A stretch of 64,000 nucleotides of DNA from Elusimicrobiota bacterium (GCA_016721625.1 JADKHR010000001.1:2170001-2234000); one strand, 5' to 3'; shown: positions 43,653 to 53,194, counted from the stretch's first letter. Translations and numbers: made by a program. The notes: generated by a model not told the origin, from the sequence alone.

Positions 43653-45569
43653 GTGAACGCCGTTCATAGGTTTCTTTTTAGCCTGGGAGGGTGGGGCTTC
43701 TTAGCGGCTTTTCCTGTCCGAGGACATTCGGCGACCTATTTCATCAACAATAAAGACCAGAACGTGACCATTTATAATGATGAAACGAGCGACCTCGGGA
43801 ACGGGAACGGTGCCCTGGCGGGGGATTTTGACGGAGACGGACGGAAAGACCTCGCCTTCCTGTTCCCATCGTCAGGCAAAGTAGTTCTTCTCTTAGATTT
43901 TCAGCAGGGGCTGGGATCCACGGCGCTCCTCAAAAGTTTAATCGACACGCGAATCAATGCGCCGTCGATCATTGACTGGAAAGTCGCGGACTTAAATGGA
44001 GATAAAAAGGACGATTTTATCCTGATGAAAAGCACCCCCCTGCCAAACAACTCGGCCAGGGATTCTGAAATTCAAGTGTTTTGGGGGCGCGGCGCGTTTC
44101 CGCCCAATATCGATACCCCTGACCTGAGGATTGTCGGAAAAAGAGCCTTATACGGTTGCACCCCTTCGTTGGCCGTGGGCGATGTCAACGGGGACTCTAT
44201 GGCCGATATCGTCTCTGCTTTGGATAATGGAACGAAGGCTTATGTCTTTTATGGAAGAGGAGTTTTTCCATCGTCGGTGATCGACTTAAATGTTGCGATG
44301 CCAAGTGTGACTTTCACCCGTCCGACGGGTTCAATCGCGGAATATAATATTCCGGCCCAGGTGGCGGACATCAACGGGGACAACATCAACGACATCATCC
44401 TCTCTTTTCAACTTGCCGATCCCGGTGGACGGACAGATGCGGGAGAAATCGACGTGGTCTGGGGATCCACTTCATTGCCAAGCCAATGGGATTTCGGCTC
44501 GACCCCGGCGAATGTCCGCATTTGGGGGGCAGACAATTATTTTAGATATAACTGTTTCGCGAGCGCCGATTTCACCGGAGATCATAAGGCGGATCTCATT
44601 CTTCGATATAACTATTACAATGACTTATTGATAAACGGTCTTGAGGTGGCGGGCTATAGCGGTGTCCTTGATCTGAAGCCCGGGTCTTCGAATTCGGTTG
44701 TAACGACCCCTCTTTATTATTTTGGGGGAAGGAGCGGATTTGGGGATTTTGACGGCGATGACAAGAAGGACCGCTTCGGGGATTATGCGGGGAGTTTTTC
44801 CTCTACGATCGGCGGTACCCTCACTTCCGACGCCGTTGCCATGGGCTCTCCCTTCCCCTCAACCCCCACCTTCGTGGTGGGTTCATCCCACACGATCGGT
44901 GGTTTGTTCATGCCGGGAGATATTAACGGAGACGGCGTTTCAGACCTGTGTCTTTACGGTTATGACCCTGATTTCTACGTCGGCTCGATTCTCAATACTT
45001 TTTACATTTTCTACGGGTTTCGTCCTCTGAACAATCCGACCCTGCAATTACAGCCTCGGGACATTGACTCCCGGCGGGTTCATGCCGCCCTTCACGTGGA
45101 CGGAAATCCAACTGAAATGATGTTCAACGGGAATATTACCGCGGACCTTAAAGGCCGGTGGATCGCCTATCAGACGACGTACGACCTGGTCTTGACACCG
45201 GATCAAGGTCCAAAAATCGTGAGCGTGAAGTTCCGGAACAGTTTCGGACGGGAAAGCCGTGTCGTTCAGCAATTCCTATCGTTGACCGTGACCGAAACCC
45301 GTATGACGGTGGTGACCAACCGTGCGCGCCGCGGCAAAAAAGCAGCCTTCGATTGCCGCCTCCCCGCACCAGCCCGCGTGCGGGCCCGAATTTTTGATAC
45401 GCAAGGGCGGGAGGTCCGGGAATTGATGAACGAAGACGCCCCAGCGGGCCTCCTCACCTTGGAATGGGACGGAACCACCTTGGGTGGCGAATTAATCGCC
45501 CCGGGCGCTTACTCTCTCATCGTTGAAATCAATGGCCGCGTTGAACGAAGGAACGTTCTTGTCCAATAG
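43653..45569 (+). CDS. FG-GAP/VCBS repeat secreted protein with FlgD-Ig C-terminal tail, paralogue 2
   Basis: The GTG at 43653 is chosen as start. It follows a G-rich ribosome site and the promoter at 43591, and gives exactly 638 aa, the same length as paralogue 1. The protein aligns with paralogue 1 throughout: signal peptide, DFDGDGRKDL, DLNGDKKDDF, DVNGDSMADI, DINGDNINDI, DFTGDHKADL, DFDGDDKKDR, DINGDGVSDL, then the C-terminal tail VRARIFDTQGREVREL ... RRNVLVQ. By eye the two have diverged well below the identity of the neighbouring E1-like genes. It is followed after 10 bp by the PorV-like gene and is probably co-transcribed with it. Confidence 0.85.
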   Translation: MNAVHRFLFSLGGWGFLAAFPVRGHSATYFINNKDQNVTIYNDETSDLGNGNGALAGDFDGDGRKDLAFLFPSSGKVVLLLDFQQGLGSTALLKSLIDTRINAPSIIDWKVADLNGDKKDDFILMKSTPLPNNSARDSEIQVFWGRGAFPPNIDTPDLRIVGKRALYGCTPSLAVGDVNGDSMADIVSALDNGTKAYVFYGRGVFPSSVIDLNVAMPSVTFTRPTGSIAEYNIPAQVADINGDNINDIILSFQLADPGGRTDAGEIDVVWGSTSLPSQWDFGSTPANVRIWGADNYFRYNCFASADFTGDHKADLILRYNYYNDLLINGLEVAGYSGVLDLKPGSSNSVVTTPLYYFGGRSGFGDFDGDDKKDRFGDYAGSFSSTIGGTLTSDAVAMGSPFPSTPTFVVGSSHTIGGLFMPGDINGDGVSDLCLYGYDPDFYVGSILNTFYIFYGFRPLNNPTLQLQPRDIDSRRVHAALHVDGNPTEMMFNGNITADLKGRWIAYQTTYDLVLTPDQGPKIVSVKFRNSFGRESRVVQQFLSLTVTETRMTVVTNRARRGKKAAFDCRLPAPARVRARIFDTQGREVRELMNEDAPAGLLTLEWDGTTLGGELIAPGAYSLIVEINGRVERRNVLVQ

Positions 45570-45579
45570 AAATTTCTAC

Positions 45580-47388
45580 ATGATGAGGGTTCTTTGGGCC
45601 GCGGTTTTCCTGTTCGTGGCAGCGCCGGCGGCGGCTCTGTTTTCCGGAGGCGATCGCGGGTCCAGGGGCCCGGCCATTTTGAAAATGGGGGCGGGCGTCC
45701 GGGCGGCGGGATTGGGGGACGCTTATAGCGGGATAGCCGACGATCCCAGCTCTTTGGTCTGGAACCCGGCGGGGCTCAACCGAATGCCTCGCCAGGAAAT
45801 TTTGTTCACTCATTCCGACTCTTATTTGAACCAGACCCACGACTTCCTGGGTTACGCCTTGCCGGTGTGGTGGGCAGGGGAGCGTCGGACCCTTGGATTG
45901 AGCCTAACGACGTTGGCGACACCCGCCTTCGATGTGGTGGAAGAAGAGCAATCTTTGGGGAGAGCCCACCCCCTGGAGAGTGTCGTGGGATTTTCTTTTG
46001 CCACGCCCTGGCGGGAACTCTCAGTGGGCGCCACGGCCAAAATTATTCAACAGCGAACATTTCAGGAGTCCGCCAGCACCTTCGCCCTGGACGGGGGAGT
46101 GCTGGGGCGATGGTTTCGCGGCCGGGCCACTTGGGGCGTCAGCGTCGCCAACATCGGAACCCCGTTGCGGATCGGGGATCGAACGGTGAAGCTGGCGGGC
46201 GTTGTCCGGGCAGGGATGGGTTATACCGTTTTTTCCAGGAAAACCCGTCCGCGCCAGGACGCCTTGCTTTTGGCGGCGGAACTGGAAGCCCCCTTTGACG
46301 ACCGACTCAGTCCCCACGGCGGGTTGGAATATTCTCTCCGGGTCAAAGAAGGCGTTCGCGTGGCCCTTCGCGGAGGATTCCGCGCGGGAGCGGAGACCTT
46401 GACCTTTTCCGATGGGGCCCTGGTTCTGGGCGCCGGCGTGGAGATGGGGTCGTTTAAATTAAACTACGCCTTCATTCCCCACGGATCGCTGGGGGATTCG
46501 AACCGATTTGACATTGGCGTGGCGTTCGGCGGAGAACAACCGGAAGAAATCCGACAACGTGAACTCCTGGCGGAGGCCCGGGCTCAGGTCGCCGAGGGGA
46601 AACTCGTGAAGGCGCGGGAAACGATCGATGAGCTCCTCGTGCTTTCGCCCGGCCTTCATGCCGCGCGGGAGTTGGACCGGGAAGTGAAGGGCCGGTTTTC
46701 CGAAAGCATTGATCCCGAAACGCTTTTTAACCTTGGTTTTTTCGCTTACTCGAAAGGAGATTACGAACGGGCGGTGGACTTCTTCCGCAAACTGTTGGTG
46801 ATTGAACCCGATCACGCGGAGGCCAAAGCGTGGTTGGCGAAATCAGAAGAAATCGCTACCGCCGACCGGGTGAAGCGGGTCAAAGAACAAGTGGATCGAG
46901 TTCGTCAGAGGGAACGAGGGGACAACCTCCGTCAAGCGCGTGAAAAAATGGTTCGGGGAGAATGGCTGACCGCCCTGGAACAGTGGCGCCGGGTTCAAGT
47001 TTTGGGCGGAGACAGCCCTTCGGTGAAAGCCTCCATCGCCCAATGCAGGGAAGGCCTGTATGCCCAGGGCCTGGCGGCCCAGGGCCATGGGGACACGGAG
47101 GCCGCCCTGACTCTTTTTCGAGCTGTTCAAGAAGGCGGAGCCCCCTACAAAGACAGCGATCGGAGAATCTCGTCTATGGAAGCGGAATTGAAAAAGGAAC
47201 GCCTCTCGCAGGCCTCGGAACTATACATCCAGGGTCTCGCGGCCTATAAAGGGGGCGACCTGGTGCGGGCCCGCGACCTCTTCCAAAGTTCCCTGGATGC
47301 GGTGGCCGACGATAAAACCACCCGCCGCGCCCTGGAACGCGTTGAAGAAGAATTAAAAAACATTGGAAAGAAGCCCTTGGGGAATTGA
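45580..47388 (+). CDS. PorV-like (UPF0164) outer-membrane barrel fused to TPR repeats
   Basis: 602 aa from the ATG at 45580 (next Met at 45583); the frame is open upstream, but those residues overlap the preceding gene. After the signal peptide (LWAAVFLFVAAPAAA) comes the PorV/PorQ signature GVRAAGLGDAYSGIADDPSS, then WNPAGL and alternating beta strands to about residue 330. Residues of about 340-600 are helical repeats of TPR type (LFNLGFFAYSKGDYERAVDF, LYIQGLAAYKGGDLVRARDL). PorV proteins shuttle cargo with C-terminal tails in type IX secretion, and the upstream FG-GAP protein has such a tail. The TPR part would lie in the periplasm. Confidence 0.8.
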   Translation: MMRVLWAAVFLFVAAPAAALFSGGDRGSRGPAILKMGAGVRAAGLGDAYSGIADDPSSLVWNPAGLNRMPRQEILFTHSDSYLNQTHDFLGYALPVWWAGERRTLGLSLTTLATPAFDVVEEEQSLGRAHPLESVVGFSFATPWRELSVGATAKIIQQRTFQESASTFALDGGVLGRWFRGRATWGVSVANIGTPLRIGDRTVKLAGVVRAGMGYTVFSRKTRPRQDALLLAAELEAPFDDRLSPHGGLEYSLRVKEGVRVALRGGFRAGAETLTFSDGALVLGAGVEMGSFKLNYAFIPHGSLGDSNRFDIGVAFGGEQPEEIRQRELLAEARAQVAEGKLVKARETIDELLVLSPGLHAARELDREVKGRFSESIDPETLFNLGFFAYSKGDYERAVDFFRKLLVIEPDHAEAKAWLAKSEEIATADRVKRVKEQVDRVRQRERGDNLRQAREKMVRGEWLTALEQWRRVQVLGGDSPSVKASIAQCREGLYAQGLAAQGHGDTEAALTLFRAVQEGGAPYKDSDRRISSMEAELKKERLSQASELYIQGLAAYKGGDLVRARDLFQSSLDAVADDKTTRRALERVEEELKNIGKKPLGN

Positions 47389-47521
47389 TTCCTGGCGGAA
47401 GGTGACGGCCATGGATGAAAGCCTGATTTAATCGACGGAGGCCGGCTTCTTCCGGAATGGCGGCAGAGGGCTCGGAGATTCGGAATGATAGGGTTTCCCG
47501 TGAAGAAGGACATTGGACAAC

Positions 47522-48922
47522 ATGACCATACGCGCGCGCATAAGTCTCTTGATCGGATCCTTGCTGACCTTGGTGATCGCGGCCACGGGGACAGCGCTGT
47601 ACGTGAGCGAGAGGGTTCTTCTATTGGAGAAAATGGAAGAATCCCGCCAGGGCCTTATCCGGCACTTCGCGCAATCCTGCCGCGACGCCATTGTCATGCA
47701 CGATGATCTGGCCGCCATTAACGCCGCCGAATCCGTGAGCCGATCCCTCGGGGTCACCGAGGCGTTCTGCGCCGACGGGAAAAACCGAATTTTCGCTCAC
47801 TCCCAAATGGGTCGTATCGGCCAAAACGACGACATGAAAGGCCCGGTGTCCCCGGACAGCCTTCGGCTCGTCCGGCAGATCGCCATGGGGGAAGGCCCCT
47901 CCGGCCGGGCGGTGATCCTTTTTTCTCGGGGGGCCTTTGACCAAACCATTCGGGAGGCCTTAAAGGAGACAGGACAACGCATCGCGGTGGTCACCGGAGC
48001 AGCGCTCTTTCTTGGAATGCTTGGGGCCTTCGTCCTTGCCAGAAGCCTGACACGGCCGATTCAGCGAATCGCAAAAGGCACCCACGAAATCTCACAGGGC
48101 CGACTGGACCACCGCATCCAACTCCCGCGCAAAGACGAGCTGGGGAGCCTCGCCCAGGATTTCAACCACATGGCAGAGAAACTCGGGGAGCTGGATCAGA
48201 TGAAAAACGATTTCGTGTCCAACGTCAGCCACGAACTCCGGTCTCCCCTGGGCGCCATCGAAAGCTACGTCAACCTGATCACCGACGATTTAAGGAACGC
48301 CCGCACCCACAATACCATGGACCACCTCAACATCGTCCGAAACAACGCCACCCGTTTGCGCCAATTCGTCAACGATATTTTGGACGTCTCCAAAATTGAG
48401 GCCCGCGGGATGGAGGTGGTTAAGGAGAAGGTCAACGTTTTAGAAATGTTCAGCGAACTGATCCAACTCTTTGGGCCTAAAGCCCAGGAGAAGGCCATCC
48501 ACCTGGCGCAAGAATCAGTGGACCCCGGTCTGGCCGTTAACGCCGATCCGGACAAACTCACCCAGGTATTAACGAACATCGTCAGTAACGCCCTCAAATT
48601 CACCCCTATGAGCGGGCGTGTGACCCTCACGGCCCGGGGAGGCGTGACATCTGCGGTGGATCCTCGTCTTCCAAACGGCCAATTTGTGAGCCTGGCTGTG
48701 ATCGACACAGGCCCCGGAATCGCGGCCAAGGACATGGAGCGAATATTCAACCGATTCGAGCAGGTGGCGGAGGCCCGGGAAGAAGTGCATGGGCAGAAAG
48801 GGACAGGCCTGGGTCTGCCCATCACGAGAGGGTTGGTGGAGATTCACGGGGGGAAAGTGATGGTCGACAGTGAAGTCGGGCGGGGAAGCCGGTTTACGGT
48901 ATATCTCCCGGAGGAAGTATGA
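47522..48922 (+). CDS. Membrane sensor histidine kinase (HAMP-HisKA-HATPase)
   Basis: 466 aa from the ATG at 47522, 12 bp after AAGGA; a TTG at 47513 is also in frame. Two membrane helices (about residues 5-28 and 155-178) enclose a periplasmic sensor of about 125 residues, followed by a HAMP segment (RSLTRPIQRIAKGTHEI). The phospho-acceptor is His237 in NVSHELRSPLGAIE, the N box is TNIVSNALKF, and the G boxes are DTGPGIAAKDMERI and GTGLGLPI. It is a PhoR-like class I kinase. Its stop overlaps the start of the response-regulator gene (ATGA), which points to its partner. The signal is unknown. Confidence 0.93.
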   Translation: MTIRARISLLIGSLLTLVIAATGTALYVSERVLLLEKMEESRQGLIRHFAQSCRDAIVMHDDLAAINAAESVSRSLGVTEAFCADGKNRIFAHSQMGRIGQNDDMKGPVSPDSLRLVRQIAMGEGPSGRAVILFSRGAFDQTIREALKETGQRIAVVTGAALFLGMLGAFVLARSLTRPIQRIAKGTHEISQGRLDHRIQLPRKDELGSLAQDFNHMAEKLGELDQMKNDFVSNVSHELRSPLGAIESYVNLITDDLRNARTHNTMDHLNIVRNNATRLRQFVNDILDVSKIEARGMEVVKEKVNVLEMFSELIQLFGPKAQEKAIHLAQESVDPGLAVNADPDKLTQVLTNIVSNALKFTPMSGRVTLTARGGVTSAVDPRLPNGQFVSLAVIDTGPGIAAKDMERIFNRFEQVAEAREEVHGQKGTGLGLPITRGLVEIHGGKVMVDSEVGRGSRFTVYLPEEV

Positions 48923-49608
48923 CCTCCTCCAGGATCCTGATCGTTGACGACGAACCTGATTTTGTCCGGTTTCTTGACGATGTTTTGAAGCCGGAGAATT
49001 TCGTGGTGACGGTGGCCGAGGACGGAGTGAAAGCACTGAAAATGGCGGCGGCTTCCGTGCCGGACCTGATTTTACTGGATTGGAACCTGCCGGGGAAAGA
49101 TGGTATCGAGGTCTGTAAGGCTTTGAGGGCTAACCCGAAAACCGAGCATATCCCCATCATTATGTTGACCGCCCGGGGGCGGGAGACGGATACCGTGTTG
49201 GGCTTGGAAATGGGCGCCAATGATTTCATCACCAAACGCGCCCTTCGGCCGCGGGAGTTGATCGCCCGGGTTCGCACCGCCCTACGGAAGGCCGGGACCG
49301 GGGCGGGGGACGCGACGGAAATCCTTCGGTCCGGGGAATTGGTTCTCGATACGGCCCAACGAAAAGTTTGCGTCGGCGACCGGGAAGTGGACCTGAGGAG
49401 GAAAGAATTCGACCTGCTCTACATCTTCATGAAAAAAGCCGGGCGCGTGTTGACACGAAACTTTCTGACCGAAACCGTTTGGGGAGAACAATTTTTTGGC
49501 ACGAGCCGAACGGTCGACACGACCATCGCCCGGCTCCGGGCTGAGCTAGGAAAGGAAGGACGCAAGATCGAAGCCATCCAGGGCGTCGGCTATAAATTCA
49601 ATCAATAG
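48919..49608 (+). CDS. OmpR/PhoB-family response regulator
   Basis: 229 aa. The receiver domain has the acidic pair in VDDEPD, phospho-acceptor Asp54 in LILLDWNLPG, Thr in MLTARG and Lys in FITKRALRP; the usual TKPF reads TKRA. The C-terminal winged helix of the Trans_reg_C type (LRRKEFDLLYIFMKKAGRVL, SRTVDTTIARLRAELG) binds direct repeats of 11-bp phase in this family. Translation is coupled to the kinase. It is therefore a candidate to bind the TGTTACA repeats found at 1690, 30871 and 40360, by inference only. Confidence 0.95.
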   Translation: MTSSRILIVDDEPDFVRFLDDVLKPENFVVTVAEDGVKALKMAAASVPDLILLDWNLPGKDGIEVCKALRANPKTEHIPIIMLTARGRETDTVLGLEMGANDFITKRALRPRELIARVRTALRKAGTGAGDATEILRSGELVLDTAQRKVCVGDREVDLRRKEFDLLYIFMKKAGRVLTRNFLTETVWGEQFFGTSRTVDTTIARLRAELGKEGRKIEAIQGVGYKFNQ

Positions 49609-49622
49609 CAATAGGGGACGTA

Positions 49623-49822
49623 GGCATAGGGGACGGTCTTTAGTTAATAACATATTGACGCAAATTCGCTGATCTCCTAAAATCGTGTTATGCCACGACA
49701 ACGGCGGTTAGATGTTCCCGGAGGCATAGGGGACGGTCTTTAGTTAATAACATATTGACGCAAATTCGCTGATCTCCTAAAATCGTGTTATGCCACGACA
49801 ACGGCGGTTGGATGTTCCCGGG
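49623..49822 (+). repeat. 100-bp tandem duplication over the start of the Y1 transposase gene
   Basis: 49623-49722 and 49723-49822 are nearly identical and share GGCATAGGGGACGGTC at their starts. Each contains the left end of the element, the upstream region and the first about eleven codons of the transposase. Only the second copy continues into the gene. Confidence 0.85.
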
Positions 49823-50795
49823 GTTCTCCATCACGTTATCACCCGCGGCATTGAGCGGCGGAAGATATTTTTGGACAATCAGGACCGAATCGACTTCCTG
49901 GACCGACTGGAGATTGCTCTTGAAAAGACGGGGGGTCGATGCTACGCCTGGGTCTTAATGCCCAACCATGTTCACCTTTTGATACGCACAGGGAAAACGC
50001 CCCTAAGCGTCATGATGAGACGGCTACTGACCGGTTACGCGGTTGGGTTCAATCATCGACATCATCGGCATGGCTATCTCTTTCAAAACCGTTACAAATC
50101 GATCCTTTGCCAGGAGGATGCTTATTTTATGGAGCTGGTGCGCTACATCCACCTCAATCCCGTGCGGGCAAAGTTACTGGAAACCATGGAAAAATTGGAC
50201 CAATATCCCTGGAGCGGGCATGGGGTTCTGGTTGGCACTCGGAAGGCTAAATGGCAGGAGAGGGGGGAGGTTCTGAATCGGTTTGGGAAAAGGGAATCTT
50301 CTTCAATCGCTGGCTACCGACAGTTTCTGAAAGAGGGTTGGGGAATGGGGCGGCGAGAGGACTTAATGGGCGGAGGTTTGCGCCGAAGCGCAGGTGGATG
50401 GCAAGCGCTCCTGGCCATGCGCCGGAACAAGGACTACCAGAGGGGAGATGAGCGAATATTGGGCGATGGCGATTTCGTCAACGAAGTGTTGAAGGCGAGC
50501 GAGGAAGCTCTGGCGGGAACGGAACGGTTGTTTCGGGAGGGCTGGACGTGGGAAAGGCTTGTCCAACGGGCCTGCGAGATCAACCGGTTGTCCCCCCAGG
50601 ACTTGAAGCGCAAGGGTCGTAGTAACGCCATTTCCCAGGCGAAGGCGATGTTAACGGATGCAGGACTCCATCGGTTGGGAATGAAACAGAAAGATATCGC
50701 GGAACAGTTGGGGATATCCCAGGGAGCTCTCTCGCAAATTTATCGAGCCAACTTGCAAGGTATCGGCGATATATTATTATCTAAAGACCGTCCCT
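49728..50795 (+). mobile_element. Y1-transposase element with GGGGACGG inverted ends
   Basis: The left end reads GGGGACGGTCTTTAGTTAAT (49729 onward). The complement of the right end (50771-50795) reads AGGGACGGTCTTTAGATAAT, with the match continuing a few more bases. These are unusual for IS200/Y1 elements, which normally lack terminal inverted repeats, but fit REP-type flanks. The gene's last codons lie inside the right end. Confidence 0.65.
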
Positions 50796-50797
50796 AA
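49790..50797 (+). CDS. REP-associated (Y1/HUH) transposase
   Basis: 335 aa. The HUH motif is PNHVHLLI with His60 and His62, and the likely catalytic Tyr119 is in RYIHLNPVRA. The region after residue 180 is an extension ending in a DnaA-like helix-turn-helix (GMKQKDIAEQLGISQGALSQ), as in the larger proteins of this family. These enzymes cut and join single-stranded DNA at hairpin-associated sites and are thought to spread REP-type palindromes. The gene appears intact, and GGGGAC tags like its ends are scattered elsewhere in the window. Confidence 0.9.
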   Translation: MPRQRRLDVPGVLHHVITRGIERRKIFLDNQDRIDFLDRLEIALEKTGGRCYAWVLMPNHVHLLIRTGKTPLSVMMRRLLTGYAVGFNHRHHRHGYLFQNRYKSILCQEDAYFMELVRYIHLNPVRAKLLETMEKLDQYPWSGHGVLVGTRKAKWQERGEVLNRFGKRESSSIAGYRQFLKEGWGMGRREDLMGGGLRRSAGGWQALLAMRRNKDYQRGDERILGDGDFVNEVLKASEEALAGTERLFREGWTWERLVQRACEINRLSPQDLKRKGRSNAISQAKAMLTDAGLHRLGMKQKDIAEQLGISQGALSQIYRANLQGIGDILLSKDRP

Positions 50798-50811
50798 CGC
50801 CATGGTTGATC

Positions 50812-51716
50812 AGAACCAGTCTCATAACGATCGACGATGGTTTTTGAGTTTACGGAGAGCGATCCGGATCATGGCCAGCGTCACAAAAGCCTCATAGGCC
50901 TCCAAAGAATGGTCATATCGCACCGCCACCCGTCGGAACGCATTGAGCGAAGCGAACGTGCGCTCGACCACATAGCGTCGCCGTTACCCTCGAGGCCCTT
51001 TGTGTCTTGGAAGGCCTGGACCTTGCCCATGTCGGTTTTTGCGCGAAATGCAGGGAATGGTCCCTTTCCGATGCAGGTACTGACGAAAAGCCCGACACGC
51101 ATAGGCGCGGTCCCCCAGAACCTTCCCAAACCGTTTTCGGGGGCGTCCTCGTCCCACCGGAATGGCCACCCGGTCCAAGACCTTCGCCGCCAATTTGATC
51201 TCATGGGCCGGCCCTCGTTCCAATACACACGCCAGCGGGATCCCGTCCCGGTCGACAACGATCTCCCGCTTGGTTGTCAGGCCGCCTCGCGTGCGACCGA
51301 CACAGCCGCCCCCCTTTTTGCTGGAGCGAAGCTACCGTCCAGAACCCCATGTGACAATTTCAGTCGCCCTCTTTTTCCCAACTGCCCGAGTAAGACACGC
51401 AACACCCGCGCCCAGACCCCTCGTTTTTGCCAGGCCACCAGACGCCGATGGCAACCTGCGGGCGATCCGTATTCCCGTGGGACATCCCGCCACCGGCATC
51501 CCGTCTTCAGCACGAACAGAATACCGTTCAACGTCTTCCGGTCATCCGTTCGCGGTCGGCCAATCCTCTGGCGCGGGAGTAGTGGTTTAATCCGTTTCCA
51601 GTCTCGATTCGATAGTTCGGTGTCTCGTTTCAAAGAACACGCTCCTTCCCTCGGCGGGGTTGGCCGCATGTTACATTTAATCAGGTTTTGTTGTCGACTC
51701 TTTCGAGACCAGCTCT
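50812..51716 (-). mobile_element. IS5-family (IS427/IS1031-like) element, decayed, about 905 bp
   Basis: Imperfect inverted ends share AGA..C..GTCTC and end TCGAC (50812 onward and the complement of 51716 downward, 16 of 24 matches). The element lies right after the Y1 element. I could not fix a target duplication, so the boundaries are approximate. Confidence 0.55.
50822..51669 (-). pseudogene. IS5-family transposase (two frames, in-frame stop)
   Basis: The first frame (51669-51277, 130 aa) has the IS5 N-terminal domain (LSNRDWKRIKPLLP, GCRWRDVP) up to LDGSFAPAKRG. The second frame continues after the A5G6 run as GCVGRTRGGLTTKREIVVD, HEIKLAAKVLDRV and VLGDRAYACRAFRQYL, and then RYVVERTFASLNAFRRVAV to a stop at 50822. 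A frameshift between the parts is normal for this subgroup. A TAA at 50986-50984, just before RYVVERTF with its catalytic Glu, is not normal, so the enzyme should be inactive. Confidence 0.82.
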
Positions 51717-51815
51717 AGTCAATCATGTCCCCAAATTGGTTTAATTGGTCCTAATTTCGATCGTCGTTGCCAGAAAACGAGATTTTAGACCATGATATTA
51801 TCAGGGAGGAAAAGA

Positions 51816-53132
51816 ATGAAAAAATCCTTTTGTGTGATCTTCTTTTTGTTGATTTTCTTTTTTGGGACCCATTCCGGATACTGTTTCACTCTTGCCGGCG
51901 ATTTGGCCTCAAAAAAACCGGAGGTTGTGAAGAAGGCTCGGACACGATACGCCGCTTTGACGAGCCAAAAGAAAAAACAATTTGTCGATTCCCTGGCCAA
52001 CAACCTCCGGTCGGATTATCCCAAAACTCAAATGAATGCCGCGAGAGCCTTAGGTAACATCGGTCCAGAAAAAGACGTGGTTCTGGCACTCCTCCAATTT
52101 TCCCATTATTTGGACAGTTCCACCGATGGGAGAAATGCTGTCGGTCAGGCCTACGTGGCCATGGGCGCCGGGGCCATCCCACCGCTCATAAGGTATCAAG
52201 GGACAGACCAATATCTCGAACAAGTTGTTTCAAACACGGGAAAACCCGGATTGCGGACCGTCGACATCGTTATTAAGAATCCTTCCGTTGTCGACAAGTT
52301 TTTTGGAAATCCAAGTCACCCCGACGAATTAACGAACTACCGTTACCGCGCCGTCGAGGCTTTGGGCTATTGTGGGCCCGATGCCGTTGACGCGTTGCCA
52401 ACCCTGATTTCCCTTGTCAAGGAAAGGGTTTTTGTGGGGTCTATGTTCCCCGTATTGGAAAAAATGGGACCTGCCGCCCAACAAGTTGTTCCATATCTGT
52501 CTTCCGGATATCTCAAAAACAGGGAAGACTTCATTCTTCACAAAGACAGAGTTACGGCGGTTTTAAAAGCCATTGGCACTCCCGAAGCCCTGAACGCCAT
52601 TAAGAAAATCGATCAAGACGAGAAAAGGATAATGGAATTTGAGAGGGTCCAACATGAAGCCAGAATGAACAAATTGGAATGGGATGTTAAAAACGGAAAA
52701 ATCGAATCTTTGACAAACGAACAAATGAATGAGTTGACCAATTACAACAACCAGAAATTGAAGGACTTGGCAAAAAAGGTTAACGCCGTTTCTTGGGATG
52801 CTTTCATCGACGAAGCCGAGAGAAAAGGGCGTGGGGAATTGGGCAAGATGCTTCTCATGGGTGGAGAGGTAATCGATTTTGATTACATCAACAACGAGAC
52901 CGTCATAACCCTGCATAAGGAAAATGTTCTTTCCCCATTCATCTGCAATTTTCGCGGAATGCTCAACCGGGATGATTTTATCGGGCGTTATGGACGATAC
53001 AGTTTGGGTCTGGTTGGTCGTTACGATGGGATTATCACTCTTGGTTCGAAACTGAACCCAACGAGATGCGGAAAAATCCGGATTTACGCCATCCAGTTGG
53101 GGCCGCGCCTTTTTGTATCGAAAAAATTGTGA
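51816..53132 (+). CDS. Secreted HEAT-like repeat protein of unknown function
   Basis: 438 aa from the ATG at 51816, which has GGGAGGA 8 bp upstream; an in-frame ATG at 51792 precedes that site and is rejected. A signal peptide MKKSFCVIFFLLIFFFG is followed by helical repeats with HEAT-like cores (ARALGNIGPEKDVVLALL, AVEALGYCGPDAVDALPTLI), a charged coiled coil around residues 270-330, and a C-terminal beta-rich part of about 100 residues. I do not recognise the full-length family. Its codon use is more AT-rich than the neighbours and it sits beside two mobile elements, so transfer is possible. Confidence 0.7.
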   Translation: MKKSFCVIFFLLIFFFGTHSGYCFTLAGDLASKKPEVVKKARTRYAALTSQKKKQFVDSLANNLRSDYPKTQMNAARALGNIGPEKDVVLALLQFSHYLDSSTDGRNAVGQAYVAMGAGAIPPLIRYQGTDQYLEQVVSNTGKPGLRTVDIVIKNPSVVDKFFGNPSHPDELTNYRYRAVEALGYCGPDAVDALPTLISLVKERVFVGSMFPVLEKMGPAAQQVVPYLSSGYLKNREDFILHKDRVTAVLKAIGTPEALNAIKKIDQDEKRIMEFERVQHEARMNKLEWDVKNGKIESLTNEQMNELTNYNNQKLKDLAKKVNAVSWDAFIDEAERKGRGELGKMLLMGGEVIDFDYINNETVITLHKENVLSPFICNFRGMLNRDDFIGRYGRYSLGLVGRYDGIITLGSKLNPTRCGKIRIYAIQLGPRLFVSKKL

Positions 53133-53194
53133 CGACGGTCGATTTGCCCAGCGGCAGGGAAACCGCATGCGATAGGGCAACAGGGGAAGATCAC

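Noticed and set aside
49623..49822. CRISPR-like repeat
   Set aside because: There are only two head-to-tail copies of 100 bp with no spacers; it is a simple tandem duplication.
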